The notes: generated by a model not told the origin, from the sequence alone. 64,000 nt of DNA from Modestobacter marinus (GCF_011758655.1 NZ_JAAMPA010000002.1:372001-436000), one strand, 5' to 3'. Positions 30,283-40,735 are shown, counted from the first letter of the stretch. Numbers and translations are program-made.

Positions 30283-32073
30283 GTGCCCAGCAGGATCGAA
30301 GACTACGGACTGATCGGGGACCTGCAGACCGCCGCGCTGGTCGGCAAGGACGGCTCGATCGACTGGCTGTGCCTGCCGTCCTTCGACTCCGCTGCCTGCT
30401 TCGCCGCCCTGCTGGGCGACGAGCGCAACGGCCGGTGGCAGCTCGCACCGGCCGACGGGGGCAGCTGCACCAGCCGGCGTTACCGGGGCGACTCCCTGGT
30501 GCTGGAGACCGAGTGGGAGACCCCGACCGGCACCGTCCGGGTGGTCGACTTCATGCCGCCCCGGGGCGAGCGCCCGGACGTCGTCCGGATCGTGGAGGGC
30601 GTGTCCGGCCGGGTGTCGATGCGGCTGGACCTGGTCCTCCGGTTCGACTACGGCCACCTGGTGCCCTGGGTGCGTTCGGTGGACGGCGACCTGGTCGCCG
30701 TCGCCGGCCCGGACGCGATCTCCCTGGCCACGCCGGTGCAGCTGCACGGGGAGGACCACACCACCTCCGCCGAGTTCGAGGTCACCGCCGGTGAGCGCGT
30801 CCCGTTCGTGCTCACCCACCACGCCTCGCACCTGCCGCGACCCGAGCCGGTCGAGGCCGAGGCGGCGCTGAAGAGCGCCGAGGAGTTCTGGGCGGAGTGG
30901 ATCAGCCGGTGCAGCTACGACGGCGACTGGGGGCCGGCGGTCCGCCGTTCCCTGATCACCCTCAAGGCGCTGACCTACCGCCCCACCGGCGGGATCGTCG
31001 CTGCCGCCACCACCTCCCTGCCGGAGGAGCTGGGCGGCAGCCGCAACTGGGACTACCGGTACTGCTGGGTGCGGGACGCGACGTTCACGCTGCAGGCGCT
31101 GCTCGGCACCGGCTACCTGGAGGAGGCGGAGGCCTGGCGGGAGTGGCTGCTGCGTGCGGTCGCCGGCGACCCGGCCGACCTGCGGATCATGTACGCGCTG
31201 GACGGGTCCCGGCGGATCCCGGAGTACGAGCTCCCCTGGCTGCCGGGCTACGAGGGGTCGCTGCCGGTGCGGGTCGGCAACGCCGCCGCGGGCCAGTTCC
31301 AGCTCGACGTCTGGGGCGAGCTGCTCGAGGGGCTGCACCTGGCCCGCGAGGCGGGCCTGTGCCCGACCGAGGACGCGTGGGCGGTGCAGCGGGAGCTGAT
31401 GGAGTTCCTGGAGACCGCCTGGGACCGCCCCGACGCCAGCCTGTGGGAGGTCCGCGGCGCGGACCGGCACTTCGTGCACTCGAAGGTGCTGGCCTGGGCC
31501 GGGGTGAACAGCGCCGTCGAGGCGGTGGAGCGGCACGGGCTCGACGGGCCGGTCGAGCGCTGGCGGGAGCTGCGCCAGCGGATCCACGACGACGTCTGCG
31601 CCCGGGGCTACGACGCCGAGCGCCGGACGTTCACCCAGTTCTACGGCTCCGAGGGGCTGGACGCCGCGCTGCTGCTCATCCCCACGGTCGGTTTCCTGCC
31701 CTGGGACGACGAGCGGGTGGTGGGCACCGTGGAGGCGGTCCAGCGCGAGCTCACCTCCGACGGCTTCTTGCTCCGGTACGACACCACCGCCGACGGCCGG
31801 GTCGACGGGCTGCCGGGTGAGGAGGCGCCCTTCCTGCTGTGCAGCTTCTGGCTCGCCGACGCGCTCAACGGCATCGGCCGCACGGCCGAGGCCCGGGAGC
31901 TGTTCGAGCGGCTCCTGGGCCTGGGCAACGACCTCGGCCTGATGAGCGAGGAGTACGACCCCCGGACCGGCCGGCACCTGGGGAACACCCCGCAGGCGTT
32001 CAGCCACGTCGGCCTGGTGAACACCGCCCGGCACCTCAGCGGTCAGGTGCGGATGCCCGGCGAGCACGCCTGA
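30283..32073 (+). CDS. GH15 family glycoside hydrolase (trehalase/glucoamylase type)
   Basis: A 596-residue GH15 enzyme like the mycobacterial trehalase. The N-terminal beta-sandwich opens with IEDYGLIGDLQTAALVGKDG and IDWLCLPSFDSAACF. The (alpha/alpha)6 barrel begins near 230, with SRNWDYRYCWVRDATFTLQA at the substrate site. The conserved Glu-containing MSEEYDPRTGRHLGNTPQAF lies near the end (catalytic Glu in the barrel cleft). It probably hydrolyses trehalose or alpha-glucans to glucose. GAGAGGAACTGCCC precedes the GTG. There is no signal peptide, so it is cytoplasmic. It is monocistronic, with terminators on both sides. Confidence 0.92.
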   Translation: MPSRIEDYGLIGDLQTAALVGKDGSIDWLCLPSFDSAACFAALLGDERNGRWQLAPADGGSCTSRRYRGDSLVLETEWETPTGTVRVVDFMPPRGERPDVVRIVEGVSGRVSMRLDLVLRFDYGHLVPWVRSVDGDLVAVAGPDAISLATPVQLHGEDHTTSAEFEVTAGERVPFVLTHHASHLPRPEPVEAEAALKSAEEFWAEWISRCSYDGDWGPAVRRSLITLKALTYRPTGGIVAAATTSLPEELGGSRNWDYRYCWVRDATFTLQALLGTGYLEEAEAWREWLLRAVAGDPADLRIMYALDGSRRIPEYELPWLPGYEGSLPVRVGNAAAGQFQLDVWGELLEGLHLAREAGLCPTEDAWAVQRELMEFLETAWDRPDASLWEVRGADRHFVHSKVLAWAGVNSAVEAVERHGLDGPVERWRELRQRIHDDVCARGYDAERRTFTQFYGSEGLDAALLLIPTVGFLPWDDERVVGTVEAVQRELTSDGFLLRYDTTADGRVDGLPGEEAPFLLCSFWLADALNGIGRTAEARELFERLLGLGNDLGLMSEEYDPRTGRHLGNTPQAFSHVGLVNTARHLSGQVRMPGEHA

Positions 32074-32074
32074 C

Positions 32075-32108
32075 CGGTCGGCGGCGGGGCGACCCCCGCC
32101 GCCGACCG
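32075..32108. terminator. Bidirectional terminator GH15 / ABC permease
   Basis: A 15-bp perfect stem (32075-32089 with 32094-32108) and 4-nt loop between convergent genes. Confidence 0.85.
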
Positions 32109-32113
32109 CCGGC

Positions 32114-32895
32114 TCAGGCGATCTCCGACCGCTGGATGCGCAGCCAGCCGATCGCCATGGGCAGCAGGACCCACAGCCCGACCGAGGTGCCGAACTGCAG
32201 CCAGCCCTGGGCGTCCAGGCCGTCCTGGAACAGCGGCATCGAGGTGGTCGACAGGTCCAGCCAGTCCTGCACCCAGTCCAGTGCGGCCACCAGGCTGACC
32301 AGGATGGTGAACACCGTCGGCAGGACGAAGTACAGGACGATCGCCAGGGGCGAGCTGAGCAGCAGCATGCCGAACGCGACACCGGCCAGCACGGTCACCA
32401 CCTGGACGACGAGCACCTGACCCACCAGGGCCCCGGTGATGCCCCAGTCCTGCTCCGCGTCGGAGAAGACCGGGGTGAGCACCGTCGCGACCACGGACGC
32501 CAGGGCCGCGACGACCACGCCGAGCACCGCCAGCAGCGCGGCCGCGAGCACCTTGGCGACGAGCACCCGGGACCGCCGGGGCACCAGGGTGAACGTGGTC
32601 ATCGCCGTGCGCTGGGACCACTCACTGGTGACCAGCAGGATGCCGAGCACCGGCAGCAGGATGCTGATCGGCAGCTGGGTGAAGCCGAAGTGGTCGGAGA
32701 ACGTCTTGGGCACGTCCTCGACGAACAGGGAGATCGCGACGACGGCGAGCACGGCCAGGCCGATGACGATCAGCAGCCAGCGCCCGGCGCGCGTGTCGTG
32801 GGACTTGCGCAGCTCCACCCGCACCAGCGTGGCCAAGGACGGCGCGATGCGCGCAGCCCCGGTGACAGGCCGGTCGGCGTCCAGGGTCGCGGTGC

Positions 32896-32899
<4 letters not shown>
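32114..32899 (-). CDS. ABC-2 type transporter permease
   Basis: A 261-residue integral membrane protein with six hydrophobic segments (about 43-60, 78-92, 116-140, 158-178, 185-205, 240-255). It carries the ABC-2 layout: a cytoplasmic N-terminus with VRVELRKSHDTRAG before the first helix and SEWSQRTAMTTFTLVPRRSRV in the first cytoplasmic loop. It overlaps the ATPase gene by 4 bp and forms an exporter with it. The divergent two-component system suggests stress- or antibiotic-responsive control. Confidence 0.87.
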
Positions 32900-33801
<902 letters not shown>

Positions 33802-33928
33802 GGTGCAGAGCCTGCTCCGGCCGGCCGGTCGTGCGCATCAGCCGGAAGTAGGTGATCAAGCGCCGCACCCCGCTCCCGACCGCGCAGGCCTAGACCTTGG
33901 TCGGTACCGCGGACCGGCCCCGGGTCCG

Positions 33929-33934
33929 TAGCCT
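33929..33934 (+). promoter_or_regulatory. -10 hexamer for the histidine kinase gene (leaderless)
   Basis: TAGCCT ends 6 nt before the GTG at 33941. Confidence 0.45.
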
Positions 33935-33940
33935 CCCCCT

Positions 33941-35236
33941 GTGACCGTGGCGATGGGAGCGGGTCCCGCCCCGGGTGTGGAGCACCCCTCCCTGGTGCCG
34001 GCCCAGCTGCTGGCCGACCCCGGTGCCGCCCCCGAGCGGAGCCCGGACAGCACGTCCGGCACCGGCCGGCGCCGCCGGGTCCGGCGTTCGGTCCGCGACT
34101 GGGCGGTCGACGTCGCGGCGTTCCTGTTCGCGCTCGCCTTCGGCATGGTCGTCGTGGGCATCACGCTGAGCGAGCCGGGTCCGCACCCGGATGCGCTGAT
34201 CCTCGCCGACGTCGTGGCCGGGACGGTCGGCTGCCTGCTGCTGTGGTGGCGGCGCCGGTGGCCGGTCGGGGTGGCCGTGGTGCTGGCCCTGATCGGCAGC
34301 TTCTCCGACATGAGCGGCGCAGCGGTGCTGATCGCGCTGTTCACGGTCGCCGTGCACCGCCGGCTCCCGCCCGTGCTCGCCCTGGCCGGGCTGAACCTCG
34401 CGGCCTTCGTCGCCTACTGCCTGCTGCGCCCCATCGAGGGCATGCCGCTGCCGCTGTTCCTCGGGTTCGGCGTCGTGCTCATCGCGGCCGTCGTGGCCTG
34501 GGGCATGTTCGTCCGGGCCCGCCGCCAGCTGGTGGTGTCGCTGCGGGAACGGGCGGTCCGCGCGGAGGACGAGCAGCAGCTGCGGGTCGAGCAGGCCCGC
34601 CATCTGGAACGCACCCGGATCGCCCGGGAGATGCACGACGTGCTCGCCCACCGGCTGTCCCTGCTCAGCATGCACGCCGGCGCGCTGGAGTTCCGCCCCG
34701 ACGCCCCTGCCGCGGAGGTCGCCCAGGCCGCCGGCGTGGTCCGGGCCAGCGCCCGGCAGGCGCTGGAGGACCTCCGGGAGGTGATCGGGGTGCTCCGCGA
34801 CGGCGGGGACGGCGACCCGAGCACCCGCCCCCAGCCCACCCTGGCCGACCTGCCCGCGCTGATCGAGGAGTGCCGGCGCGCCGGGGTGCGGGTGCGGGCG
34901 GAGTACCGGGTGCCCGAGCTCGGCTCGGCCCCGACGGCCACCGGCCGCAACGCCTACCGCGTCGTCCAGGAGGGGCTGACCAACGTGCGCAAGCACGCGC
35001 CGGGCACCGTGGCGGCCGTGCTGGTCTCCGGTGGCCCGGGCACGGGCCTGACGGTGGAGGTGCGCAACCCGACGCCGGCCGGCGGTGAGCACGCCGTCCC
35101 GCTGCCCAGCGCCGGCACGGGCCTCGTGGGCCTGCTGGAGCGGGTCAGCCTGGGCGGCGGGCACCTGGAGCACGGCTGGACCACCGACGGGGAGTTCCGG
35201 CTGCGCGCCGACCTGCCCTGGCCGGAGACGGCGTGA
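33941..35236 (+). CDS. Two-component sensor histidine kinase (NarL/DesK type)
   Basis: A 431-residue kinase with about four to five membrane segments in residues 55-190. The dimerisation domain follows with the phospho-acceptor His in RIAREMHDVLAHRLSLLSMH. The ATPase domain carries the N-box RVVQEGLTNVRKHAPG and the glycine-rich GTGLVGLLERVSLGGG. Little lies outside the membrane, so it probably senses a signal in or at the bilayer. The GTG start follows a leaderless-type -10. It overlaps the response regulator by 4 bp and diverges from the ABC exporter, its likely target. Confidence 0.9.
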   Translation: MTVAMGAGPAPGVEHPSLVPAQLLADPGAAPERSPDSTSGTGRRRRVRRSVRDWAVDVAAFLFALAFGMVVVGITLSEPGPHPDALILADVVAGTVGCLLLWWRRRWPVGVAVVLALIGSFSDMSGAAVLIALFTVAVHRRLPPVLALAGLNLAAFVAYCLLRPIEGMPLPLFLGFGVVLIAAVVAWGMFVRARRQLVVSLRERAVRAEDEQQLRVEQARHLERTRIAREMHDVLAHRLSLLSMHAGALEFRPDAPAAEVAQAAGVVRASARQALEDLREVIGVLRDGGDGDPSTRPQPTLADLPALIEECRRAGVRVRAEYRVPELGSAPTATGRNAYRVVQEGLTNVRKHAPGTVAAVLVSGGPGTGLTVEVRNPTPAGGEHAVPLPSAGTGLVGLLERVSLGGGHLEHGWTTDGEFRLRADLPWPETA

Positions 35237-35904
35237 GCGGACCGGTCCGGGTCCTCGTCGTGGACGACGACCCGCTCGTGCGCGCTGCCCTGGCCATGGT
35301 GCTCGGCGGGGCGGTGGACCTGGCGCTCGTCGGCGAGGCCACCGACGGCGACGAGGTGCCGGCCGCCGTGGCGGCCAGCTCACCGGACGTCGTCCTGATG
35401 GACATCCGGATGCCGCGCACCGACGGGCTGACGGCGACCGAGCTGCTGCAGGCCCGGCCGGACGCCCCCGAGGTCATCGTGCTCACCACCTTCGACGCCG
35501 ACGACCAGGTGCTCCGCGCGCTGCGGGCGGGAGCCAGCGGGTTCCTGCTCAAGGACACCCCGCCGGTGGCGATCCTGGAGGCCGTGCGCCGGGTGGCGGC
35601 CGGCGAGCCGATGCTCTCCCCCACCGTGACCCGGCAGCTGATCGCCCACGTCTCGGCGGTGCGCCCCGCCGGCCCGGTCGAGGACCGGCAGACCCGCGCC
35701 CGGACCCGGCTGGACCTGCTCAGCGACCGGGAGCGGGAGGTCGCACTCGCCGTCGGGCGCGGGCTGTCGAACGCCCAGATCGGCGCGGAGCTGTACCTCA
35801 GCGTGGCCACCGTGAAGGCGCACGTCTCCCGGCTGCTGGTCAAGCTGGAGGTCGCCAACCGGGTGCAGATCGCGCTGCTCACCCACGACGCCGACCTGGT
35901 GTGA
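35233..35904 (+). CDS. LuxR/NarL-type response regulator
   Basis: A 223-residue regulator. The receiver domain has the acidic pair in VLVVDDDPLVRAAL, the phosphorylated Asp in VVLMDIRMPRTDGL, Thr in VIVLTTFDADDQV and Lys in FLLKDTPP. The LuxR-type HTH spans about 155-215: LLSDREREVALAVGRGLSNA and LYLSVATVKAHVSRLLVKL. It is cotranscribed with the kinase (GTGA overlap). It probably controls the divergent ABC genes; no operator palindrome stood out in the 33802-33940 interval. Confidence 0.92.
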   Translation: MSGPVRVLVVDDDPLVRAALAMVLGGAVDLALVGEATDGDEVPAAVAASSPDVVLMDIRMPRTDGLTATELLQARPDAPEVIVLTTFDADDQVLRALRAGASGFLLKDTPPVAILEAVRRVAAGEPMLSPTVTRQLIAHVSAVRPAGPVEDRQTRARTRLDLLSDREREVALAVGRGLSNAQIGAELYLSVATVKAHVSRLLVKLEVANRVQIALLTHDADLV

Positions 35905-35910
35905 CCCCGG

Positions 35911-36516
35911 TCAGCGGTCGCGCCAGCGCCGGCCCTGGAGCCACCACCCCAGCCGCCGGGTCACCCAGGGCAGCAGCAGGTAGGTCATCACCGGGGTGAG
36001 GGTCAGCGTCATCGCCGCCACCCGGACGACGACGTGCGCCTCGGCCAGCAGGGCGCCCAGGGTCACCGTGGCCAGCAGGTTGAGCGGGAAGAAGACCAGC
36101 CAGATGGTGACCGCCTGCTTCCACCGCGGCGGGGCGGCGGCCACGGGCAGCTCCGTCGACGCGTCGGCCGGCACGTCGAACCAGCCCTCGATGCCGGTCC
36201 GCCGTTCGGTGCGGGTGACCTCGGCCAGCCCCTGCGCCGAGCCCAGCCACCAGCGGCGCTCCGGGCTGGCCTCCCACGCCGTCAGCGTGGCCGGTGAGTC
36301 GAAGCGGCACAGCATGTGCCACTCCTCCGCACCGTGGCGTGGGCGGACCCAGCCACCGCCGAGGAACCCGGGGAAGGCCTCGGCCATCGTCAGTCCCGCC
36401 CGGATCCAGGCGGTCATCTCCACCGCGTGGGCCGGGTCGGCCCGCCGGGTGAAGGAGACGGTCACCGGCAGCTGCGGGGTCTCCGCGGGCGCCGGCACCG
36501 GGACAGTGCGCTCCAT
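35911..36516 (-). CDS. ABM-domain protein with C-terminal membrane segments
   Basis: A 201-residue protein. Residues 15-110 look like an antibiotic-biosynthesis-monooxygenase (dimeric ferredoxin-like) domain: LPVTVSFTRRADPAHAVEMT and HMLCRFDSPATLTAWEASPE. Two hydrophobic helices follow (about 138-158 and 163-187), then a basic tail. This ABM-plus-membrane layout is seen in actinobacterial and proteobacterial hypothetical proteins; the function is unknown. It ends 6 bp from the convergent response regulator gene. Confidence 0.75.
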   Translation of the reverse strand: MERTVPVPAPAETPQLPVTVSFTRRADPAHAVEMTAWIRAGLTMAEAFPGFLGGGWVRPRHGAEEWHMLCRFDSPATLTAWEASPERRWWLGSAQGLAEVTRTERRTGIEGWFDVPADASTELPVAAAPPRWKQAVTIWLVFFPLNLLATVTLGALLAEAHVVVRVAAMTLTLTPVMTYLLLPWVTRRLGWWLQGRRWRDR

Positions 36517-36623
36517 GGCCCCAGGATCCCTGCCGCGGATGACGCCGGGATGTCGGGTCGGTCACCGGGCCCCCGCGGCGTGGCGCTGACCCCGCGCACA
36601 GGTCCGCTGGCGACGATGCCCCG

Positions 36624-37343
36624 GTGGACGTTCTCAGCTCCCTCTGGGCACAGGTCTCCGCGACCTCTCCCCCGCTGCCGGGCTGGCTGCTCGTCCTGAC
36701 CGCGGCGCTCGCCGCCGCCGTCGTCCTCTCCCCCACCCTGTGGCGGCGGGCCCGGCACTCGGTGACGATCGCGCACGAGGGGGCGCACGGCCTGGCCGCG
36801 CTGGTCACCGGGCGCCGGCTGGCCGGCATCCGGCTGCACTCGGACACCTCCGGGGTCACCGTCTCGGCCGGCCGGCCCCGCGGCCCGGGCATGGTGCTCA
36901 CCGCAGCCGCCGGCTACACCGGTCCGGGCCTGTTCGGGCTGGGGGCGGCGGCGCTGCTGGCGGCCGGGTACGCCATCGGCCTGCTGTGGGCGCTGTTGCT
37001 GCTGCTGGCCCTGCTGCTGGTGCAGATCCGCAACTGGTACGGCCTGTGGTCGGTGTTCGTCACCGGCGCCCTGGTCTTCGCCGCCACCTGGTGGCTGCCC
37101 GCGGTGGGACAGGCGGCCTTCGCCTCCGGCGTCACCTGGTTCCTGCTGCTCGCGGCACCGAAGACCGTCCTGGAGCTGCAGGCCAAGCGCCGCTCGGGCA
37201 CGGCGCGGGACTCCGACGCCGACCAGCTGGCCCGGCTCACCGGGGTGCCGGGGATCGCGTGGGTCGCGGTGTTCCTGCTCGTCGACGGCGGCGCCCTGCT
37301 GCTCGGCGGCTGGTGGCTGCTCCGCGACGCCGCCCTCCTCTGA
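36624..37343 (+). CDS. M50-family-like membrane metallopeptidase
   Basis: A 239-residue membrane protein. H51-E-G-A-H55 (HExxH) at the end of a hydrophobic region marks an M50-type zinc site. The third ligand, usually an Asp in a later helix (NxxPxxxxDG), is not obvious. Four to five further hydrophobic segments follow. Such proteins can be intramembrane proteases of the actinobacterial 'M50 family' or inactive relatives. The start is a GTG. It is convergent with the GH65 gene across a strong hairpin. Confidence 0.75.
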   Translation: MDVLSSLWAQVSATSPPLPGWLLVLTAALAAAVVLSPTLWRRARHSVTIAHEGAHGLAALVTGRRLAGIRLHSDTSGVTVSAGRPRGPGMVLTAAAGYTGPGLFGLGAAALLAAGYAIGLLWALLLLLALLLVQIRNWYGLWSVFVTGALVFAATWWLPAVGQAAFASGVTWFLLLAAPKTVLELQAKRRSGTARDSDADQLARLTGVPGIAWVAVFLLVDGGALLLGGWWLLRDAALL

Positions 37344-37483
37344 CCCGCCCCACCGGGACGCGTGGCTGGTGGCGTGACGGCCCCCTCGCCGGGGCCCGGG
37401 CCGAGCGCGCGAGGCCTGAGAGGCGAGGGCCAGGCCCCGTCCCGAGGCCCGGCCCGAGTGTGCGAGGGGTGAGGAGGACGGTC

Positions 37484-37513
37484 GGGCCCCCTCGCCGGGC
37501 GGCGAGGGGGCCC
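37484..37513. terminator. Bidirectional terminator M50 / GH65
   Basis: A 13-bp perfect stem, GGGCCCCCTCGCC with its complement, around GGGC. The preceding 100 bp repeat the CCCGG-CCGAG-GCGAGG style also found near 52952-53008. Confidence 0.85.
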
Positions 37514-37517
37514 TTCC

Positions 37518-39890
37518 TCAGTCCGAGGTCGGGCGGTTGCGGCGGCGGGGCGCGGCGTGCGGCGGCTGGCGCACCGGTTCGACGTCCGGGGCCGGCGGGA
37601 TCTCCCGCTCCACCGTCTCGGCGGTCACCACGATCGGCTCCCCGTGGTGCGCGGTCTCCAGCGGTCCGTCGCCGTAGACCAGCCGGTAGCTGGCCTTCTC
37701 CGGGGTCACCGTGACCGACAGGCAGTTGCCCTGGAAGACCACCCGGAAGCGCAGCCGGCGGATCCGGCTGGGCAGCCGCGGCGCGAAGGTCAGGCGGCCG
37801 CCGTGGTCCCGCATCCCGCCGAACCCGGCGACCGCCACGGTCCAGCCCCCGGCCAGCGAGGCGATGTGCAGCCCGTGCCCGCTGTTGCCGTGCAGGTTCT
37901 GCAGGTCGGTGAGCGCCGCCTCACCCCAGTAGTCGTGCGCCAGGTCCAGGTGCCCGGTCTCGGCGGCCATCACCGCCTGCACCGCAGCCGACAGGGAGGA
38001 GTCCCGGACCGTCCGCGCCTCGTAGTAGGCGAAGTCGGCGATCTTCTCCTCGAGCGTGAAGGCGTCCCCCCGCAGGTGCAGGGCCATCACCAGGTCGGCC
38101 TGCTTCACGACCTGCTTGCGGTAGATGTCGAAGTAGGGGAAGTGCAGCAGCAGCGGGTACTGGTCGGGCCGGGTGGCCTCGTAGTCCCACTCCTCGTGGT
38201 GGGTGAACCCCTCGGACTGCTCGTGCACCCCGAGGTCGGCGTTGAACGGCACCCGCATGGCGTCCGCGGCGCGGGCCCACAGCTCCAGCTCGTCCTCGCC
38301 CACCTGCAGCCGGGCCGCGGTGTCGGGCTGGCGGCGGGCGGCCGCGACCGCCTCGCGCAGGTTCCGCTGCGCCATCAGGTTCGTGTAGACGTTGTTGTCC
38401 ACGACGGCGGTGTACTCGTCGGGCCCGGTGACGCCGTCGATCCGGAAGCCCCGGCCGTCGTCGAAGTGCCCGAGGGAGGCCCACAGCCGGGCCGTCTCGA
38501 CCAGCAGCTCGGTGCCGTGGTCGCGGTCAAACTCCTCGTCCAGGGTGGCCGCGGTGTAGCGGGCGACGGCGTCGGCGATGTCGGCGTTGATGTGGAACGC
38601 CGCCGTCCCGGCCGGCCAGTAGCCCGACGTCTCCTCCCCGCGGATGGTCCGCCACGGGAAGGCCGCGCCGGTGTGGCCGAGCACGCGGGCCCGCTCGCGG
38701 GCCAGGTCCAGGGTCGAGTGCCGCCACAGCAGCGCGTCGCGCACCGCGCCAGGCGCGGTGTAGGTGAGCACCGGCAGCACGTAGGTCTCGGTGTCCCAGA
38801 AGGTGTGGCCGTCGTAGCCGTCACCGGTCAGCCCCTTGGCCGGGATCGGCTGCCGCTCGGCGCGCAGGCCCGCCTGCAGGACGTGGAACATGCCCACGCG
38901 CACCGCCTGCTGGAGCTCGTCGTCGCCCTCGACCTCGACGTCGGCCTCGTCCCAGTGCCGGTCCAGCAGCTCCCGCTGCTCCCGCACCAGGCGGTTCCAG
39001 CCGGCGAGCTTCGCCGTGGCCAGCGCCCCCTCCACCTGGTCCCGGACCGCGGCCGACGAGCGGCGGCTGGACCAGCCGTAGGCCAGGTACTTGACCAGCC
39101 GCAGCTTCGAGCCGGCCGGCAGCCGGGCGGCCAGCGTGTAGCGGGCGAGGTCCGGGGAGACCTCGAGTTCCTCCGTGGCCGAGTCCGGGGTGTCGACCTC
39201 GTGGTCCATCCCGGCGGCCATCCGCAGCCGGCTGCGGGCGGTCTGGTGCACCAGGACGGCGTGCCGGCCACGGCCCACGTGCAGCTCCGACTGCAGCGGC
39301 CGGGTCATCGCCGCGGCGGCCCGGGGGTCGCCGGACTGCGTGGTGGTCATGAACTCGTTGGCCAGCAGGTCCGACTGCAGCGCGATGTAGAGGTCGCCCT
39401 GGTCGTCGGTGCACTCGACGGTGTACTCGACGGCGGCGATCGACCGCCGGGTCAGCGAGACCAGCCGGGTGCTGGTGACCCGGACCTGGCGCCCGCTGGG
39501 CCCGCGCCACTCGGTGGTGCGGCGCAGCAGGCCGTTGCGGAGGTCCAGGGTCCGGCGGTGGTCGATGACGTCGCCGTACTGCAGGTCCAGCGGGGTGTCC
39601 CCGACCAGCAGCCGGATCAGCTTGCCATCGGTCACGTTGACCACGGTCTGGCCCTGCTCCGGGAACCCGTAGCCGGCCTCGGCATAGGGCATCGGCCGCT
39701 CCTCGAAGAAGCCGTTGAGGTAGGTGCCGGGGACGACGACCGGCTCCCCCTCGTCGAGCGTGCCGCGCATGCCGATGTGCCCGTTGGCCAGGGCGAACAC
39801 CGACTCGTTGACCGCCAGGGAGGCCAGGTCGACCCCGACCTCGGTCAGCGACCAGGGCTCGACCAGGAAGTGCGCGCGCCCCTCCGTCAC
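37518..39890 (-). CDS. GH65 disaccharide phosphorylase
   Basis: A 790-residue GH65 enzyme. The N-terminal beta-sandwich opens with NESVFALANGHIGMRGTLDE. The (alpha/alpha)6 barrel carries TGDGYDGHTFWDTETYVLP, the catalytic acid Glu in GVTGPDEYTAVVDNNVYTN, and the phosphate-site HGNSGHGLHIASLAGGW. The family phosphorolyses alpha-glucosides (maltose, trehalose, kojibiose) to beta-glucose-1-phosphate plus glucose; the exact sugar cannot be read. The adjoining beta-phosphoglucomutase, overlapping by 4 bp, converts that product to glucose-6-phosphate. Rv3401-Rv3400 is the equivalent mycobacterial pair. The C-terminal extension is proline- and arginine-rich. Confidence 0.92.
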   Translation of the reverse strand: MTEGRAHFLVEPWSLTEVGVDLASLAVNESVFALANGHIGMRGTLDEGEPVVVPGTYLNGFFEERPMPYAEAGYGFPEQGQTVVNVTDGKLIRLLVGDTPLDLQYGDVIDHRRTLDLRNGLLRRTTEWRGPSGRQVRVTSTRLVSLTRRSIAAVEYTVECTDDQGDLYIALQSDLLANEFMTTTQSGDPRAAAAMTRPLQSELHVGRGRHAVLVHQTARSRLRMAAGMDHEVDTPDSATEELEVSPDLARYTLAARLPAGSKLRLVKYLAYGWSSRRSSAAVRDQVEGALATAKLAGWNRLVREQRELLDRHWDEADVEVEGDDELQQAVRVGMFHVLQAGLRAERQPIPAKGLTGDGYDGHTFWDTETYVLPVLTYTAPGAVRDALLWRHSTLDLARERARVLGHTGAAFPWRTIRGEETSGYWPAGTAAFHINADIADAVARYTAATLDEEFDRDHGTELLVETARLWASLGHFDDGRGFRIDGVTGPDEYTAVVDNNVYTNLMAQRNLREAVAAARRQPDTAARLQVGEDELELWARAADAMRVPFNADLGVHEQSEGFTHHEEWDYEATRPDQYPLLLHFPYFDIYRKQVVKQADLVMALHLRGDAFTLEEKIADFAYYEARTVRDSSLSAAVQAVMAAETGHLDLAHDYWGEAALTDLQNLHGNSGHGLHIASLAGGWTVAVAGFGGMRDHGGRLTFAPRLPSRIRRLRFRVVFQGNCLSVTVTPEKASYRLVYGDGPLETAHHGEPIVVTAETVEREIPPAPDVEPVRQPPHAAPRRRNRPTSD

Positions 39891-40618
39891 GGGGTCTCCC
39901 CCAGCAGCTGGTCCAGGTCGGTGACGACGACGTCCGCGCCGCGCTCGCGCAGCCCGTCGGCCTGGCCCACTCGGTCGACCCCCACCACGTAGCCGAACGC
40001 ACCGGCCCGGCCGGCGGCGACCCCGGACAGGGCGTCCTCGAACACCGCGGCCTGCGCCGGCTCCACGCCGAGGGCCCGGGCAGCGGCCAGGAAGGTGTCC
40101 GGTTCCGGCTTGCCGCGCAGCCCCTCGGCGGCGGCGACCACCCCGTCGACCCGGGTGTCGATGAGGTCGGCGAACCCGGCGACCGCGACCACGTGCTCGC
40201 CGTTGGCCGATGCGGTGACGACGGCGGTGGCCAGCCCGGCGTCCCGGACCGCCCGCAGGTACCGCATCGATCCGTCGTAGACCTGCACGCCGTGCTCGTC
40301 GAGCTCGGCCAGGATCAGCTGGTTCTTCCGGGTCGCGACGCCGGCCACGGTGAGCGCGTCGGCGAGGTCCGTGTCGCTGCCCTCGGGCAGGGTGATCCCC
40401 CGGCTGGTGAGGAAGTCCCGGACGCCGTCCTTGCGCGGCTTCCCGTCGACGTACTGGTTGTAGTCCTCGGCGCTGAACTCCGCGGCCCCCGGGTCGCGGT
40501 TGCGCAGGAACTCGTCGAAGGTCCGTTTCCAGGCGGCCTGGTGGACCTTGGCCGTCTGCGTCAGGACCCCGTCGAGGTCGAACAGGCAGGCCCGGATGTC
40601 GTCAGGGAGTCCCAGCAC
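39887..40618 (-). CDS. Beta-phosphoglucomutase-type HAD hydrolase
   Basis: A 243-residue HAD phosphatase-fold protein. The nucleophile/acid pair is D14 and D16 in CLFDLDGVLTQTA. The cap contains YNQYVDGKPRKDGVRDFLTS, characteristic of the Rv3400-type beta-PGM. Later motifs are VVTASANGEHVV, GKPEPDTFLAAA and VFEDALSGVAAGRAG. The GTG at 40618 is preferred over the one at 40627 because TAGCGT (minus, 40631-40626) ends 7 nt before 40618 and overlaps 40627. It pairs with the GH65 phosphorylase for cytoplasmic disaccharide use without spending ATP. Confidence 0.9.
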   Translation of the reverse strand: MLGLPDDIRACLFDLDGVLTQTAKVHQAAWKRTFDEFLRNRDPGAAEFSAEDYNQYVDGKPRKDGVRDFLTSRGITLPEGSDTDLADALTVAGVATRKNQLILAELDEHGVQVYDGSMRYLRAVRDAGLATAVVTASANGEHVVAVAGFADLIDTRVDGVVAAAEGLRGKPEPDTFLAAARALGVEPAQAAVFEDALSGVAAGRAGAFGYVVGVDRVGQADGLRERGADVVVTDLDQLLGETP

Positions 40619-40625
40619 GCCCGAC

Positions 40626-40631
40626 ACGCTA
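40626..40631 (-). promoter_or_regulatory. -10 hexamer for the beta-PGM/GH65 operon (leaderless)
   Basis: TAGCGT on the minus strand ends 7 nt before the GTG at 40618. Confidence 0.5.
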
Positions 40632-40735
40632 CGGCGAGACGTTCGACCCGACCTCCCGGGCGGAGTTCCTGCCGTTGTGGATCCGCGCCCGGAGGGCGCG
40701 CCGGCTCGGTCCCCACCGGCGGGATCGGCGCCGGT

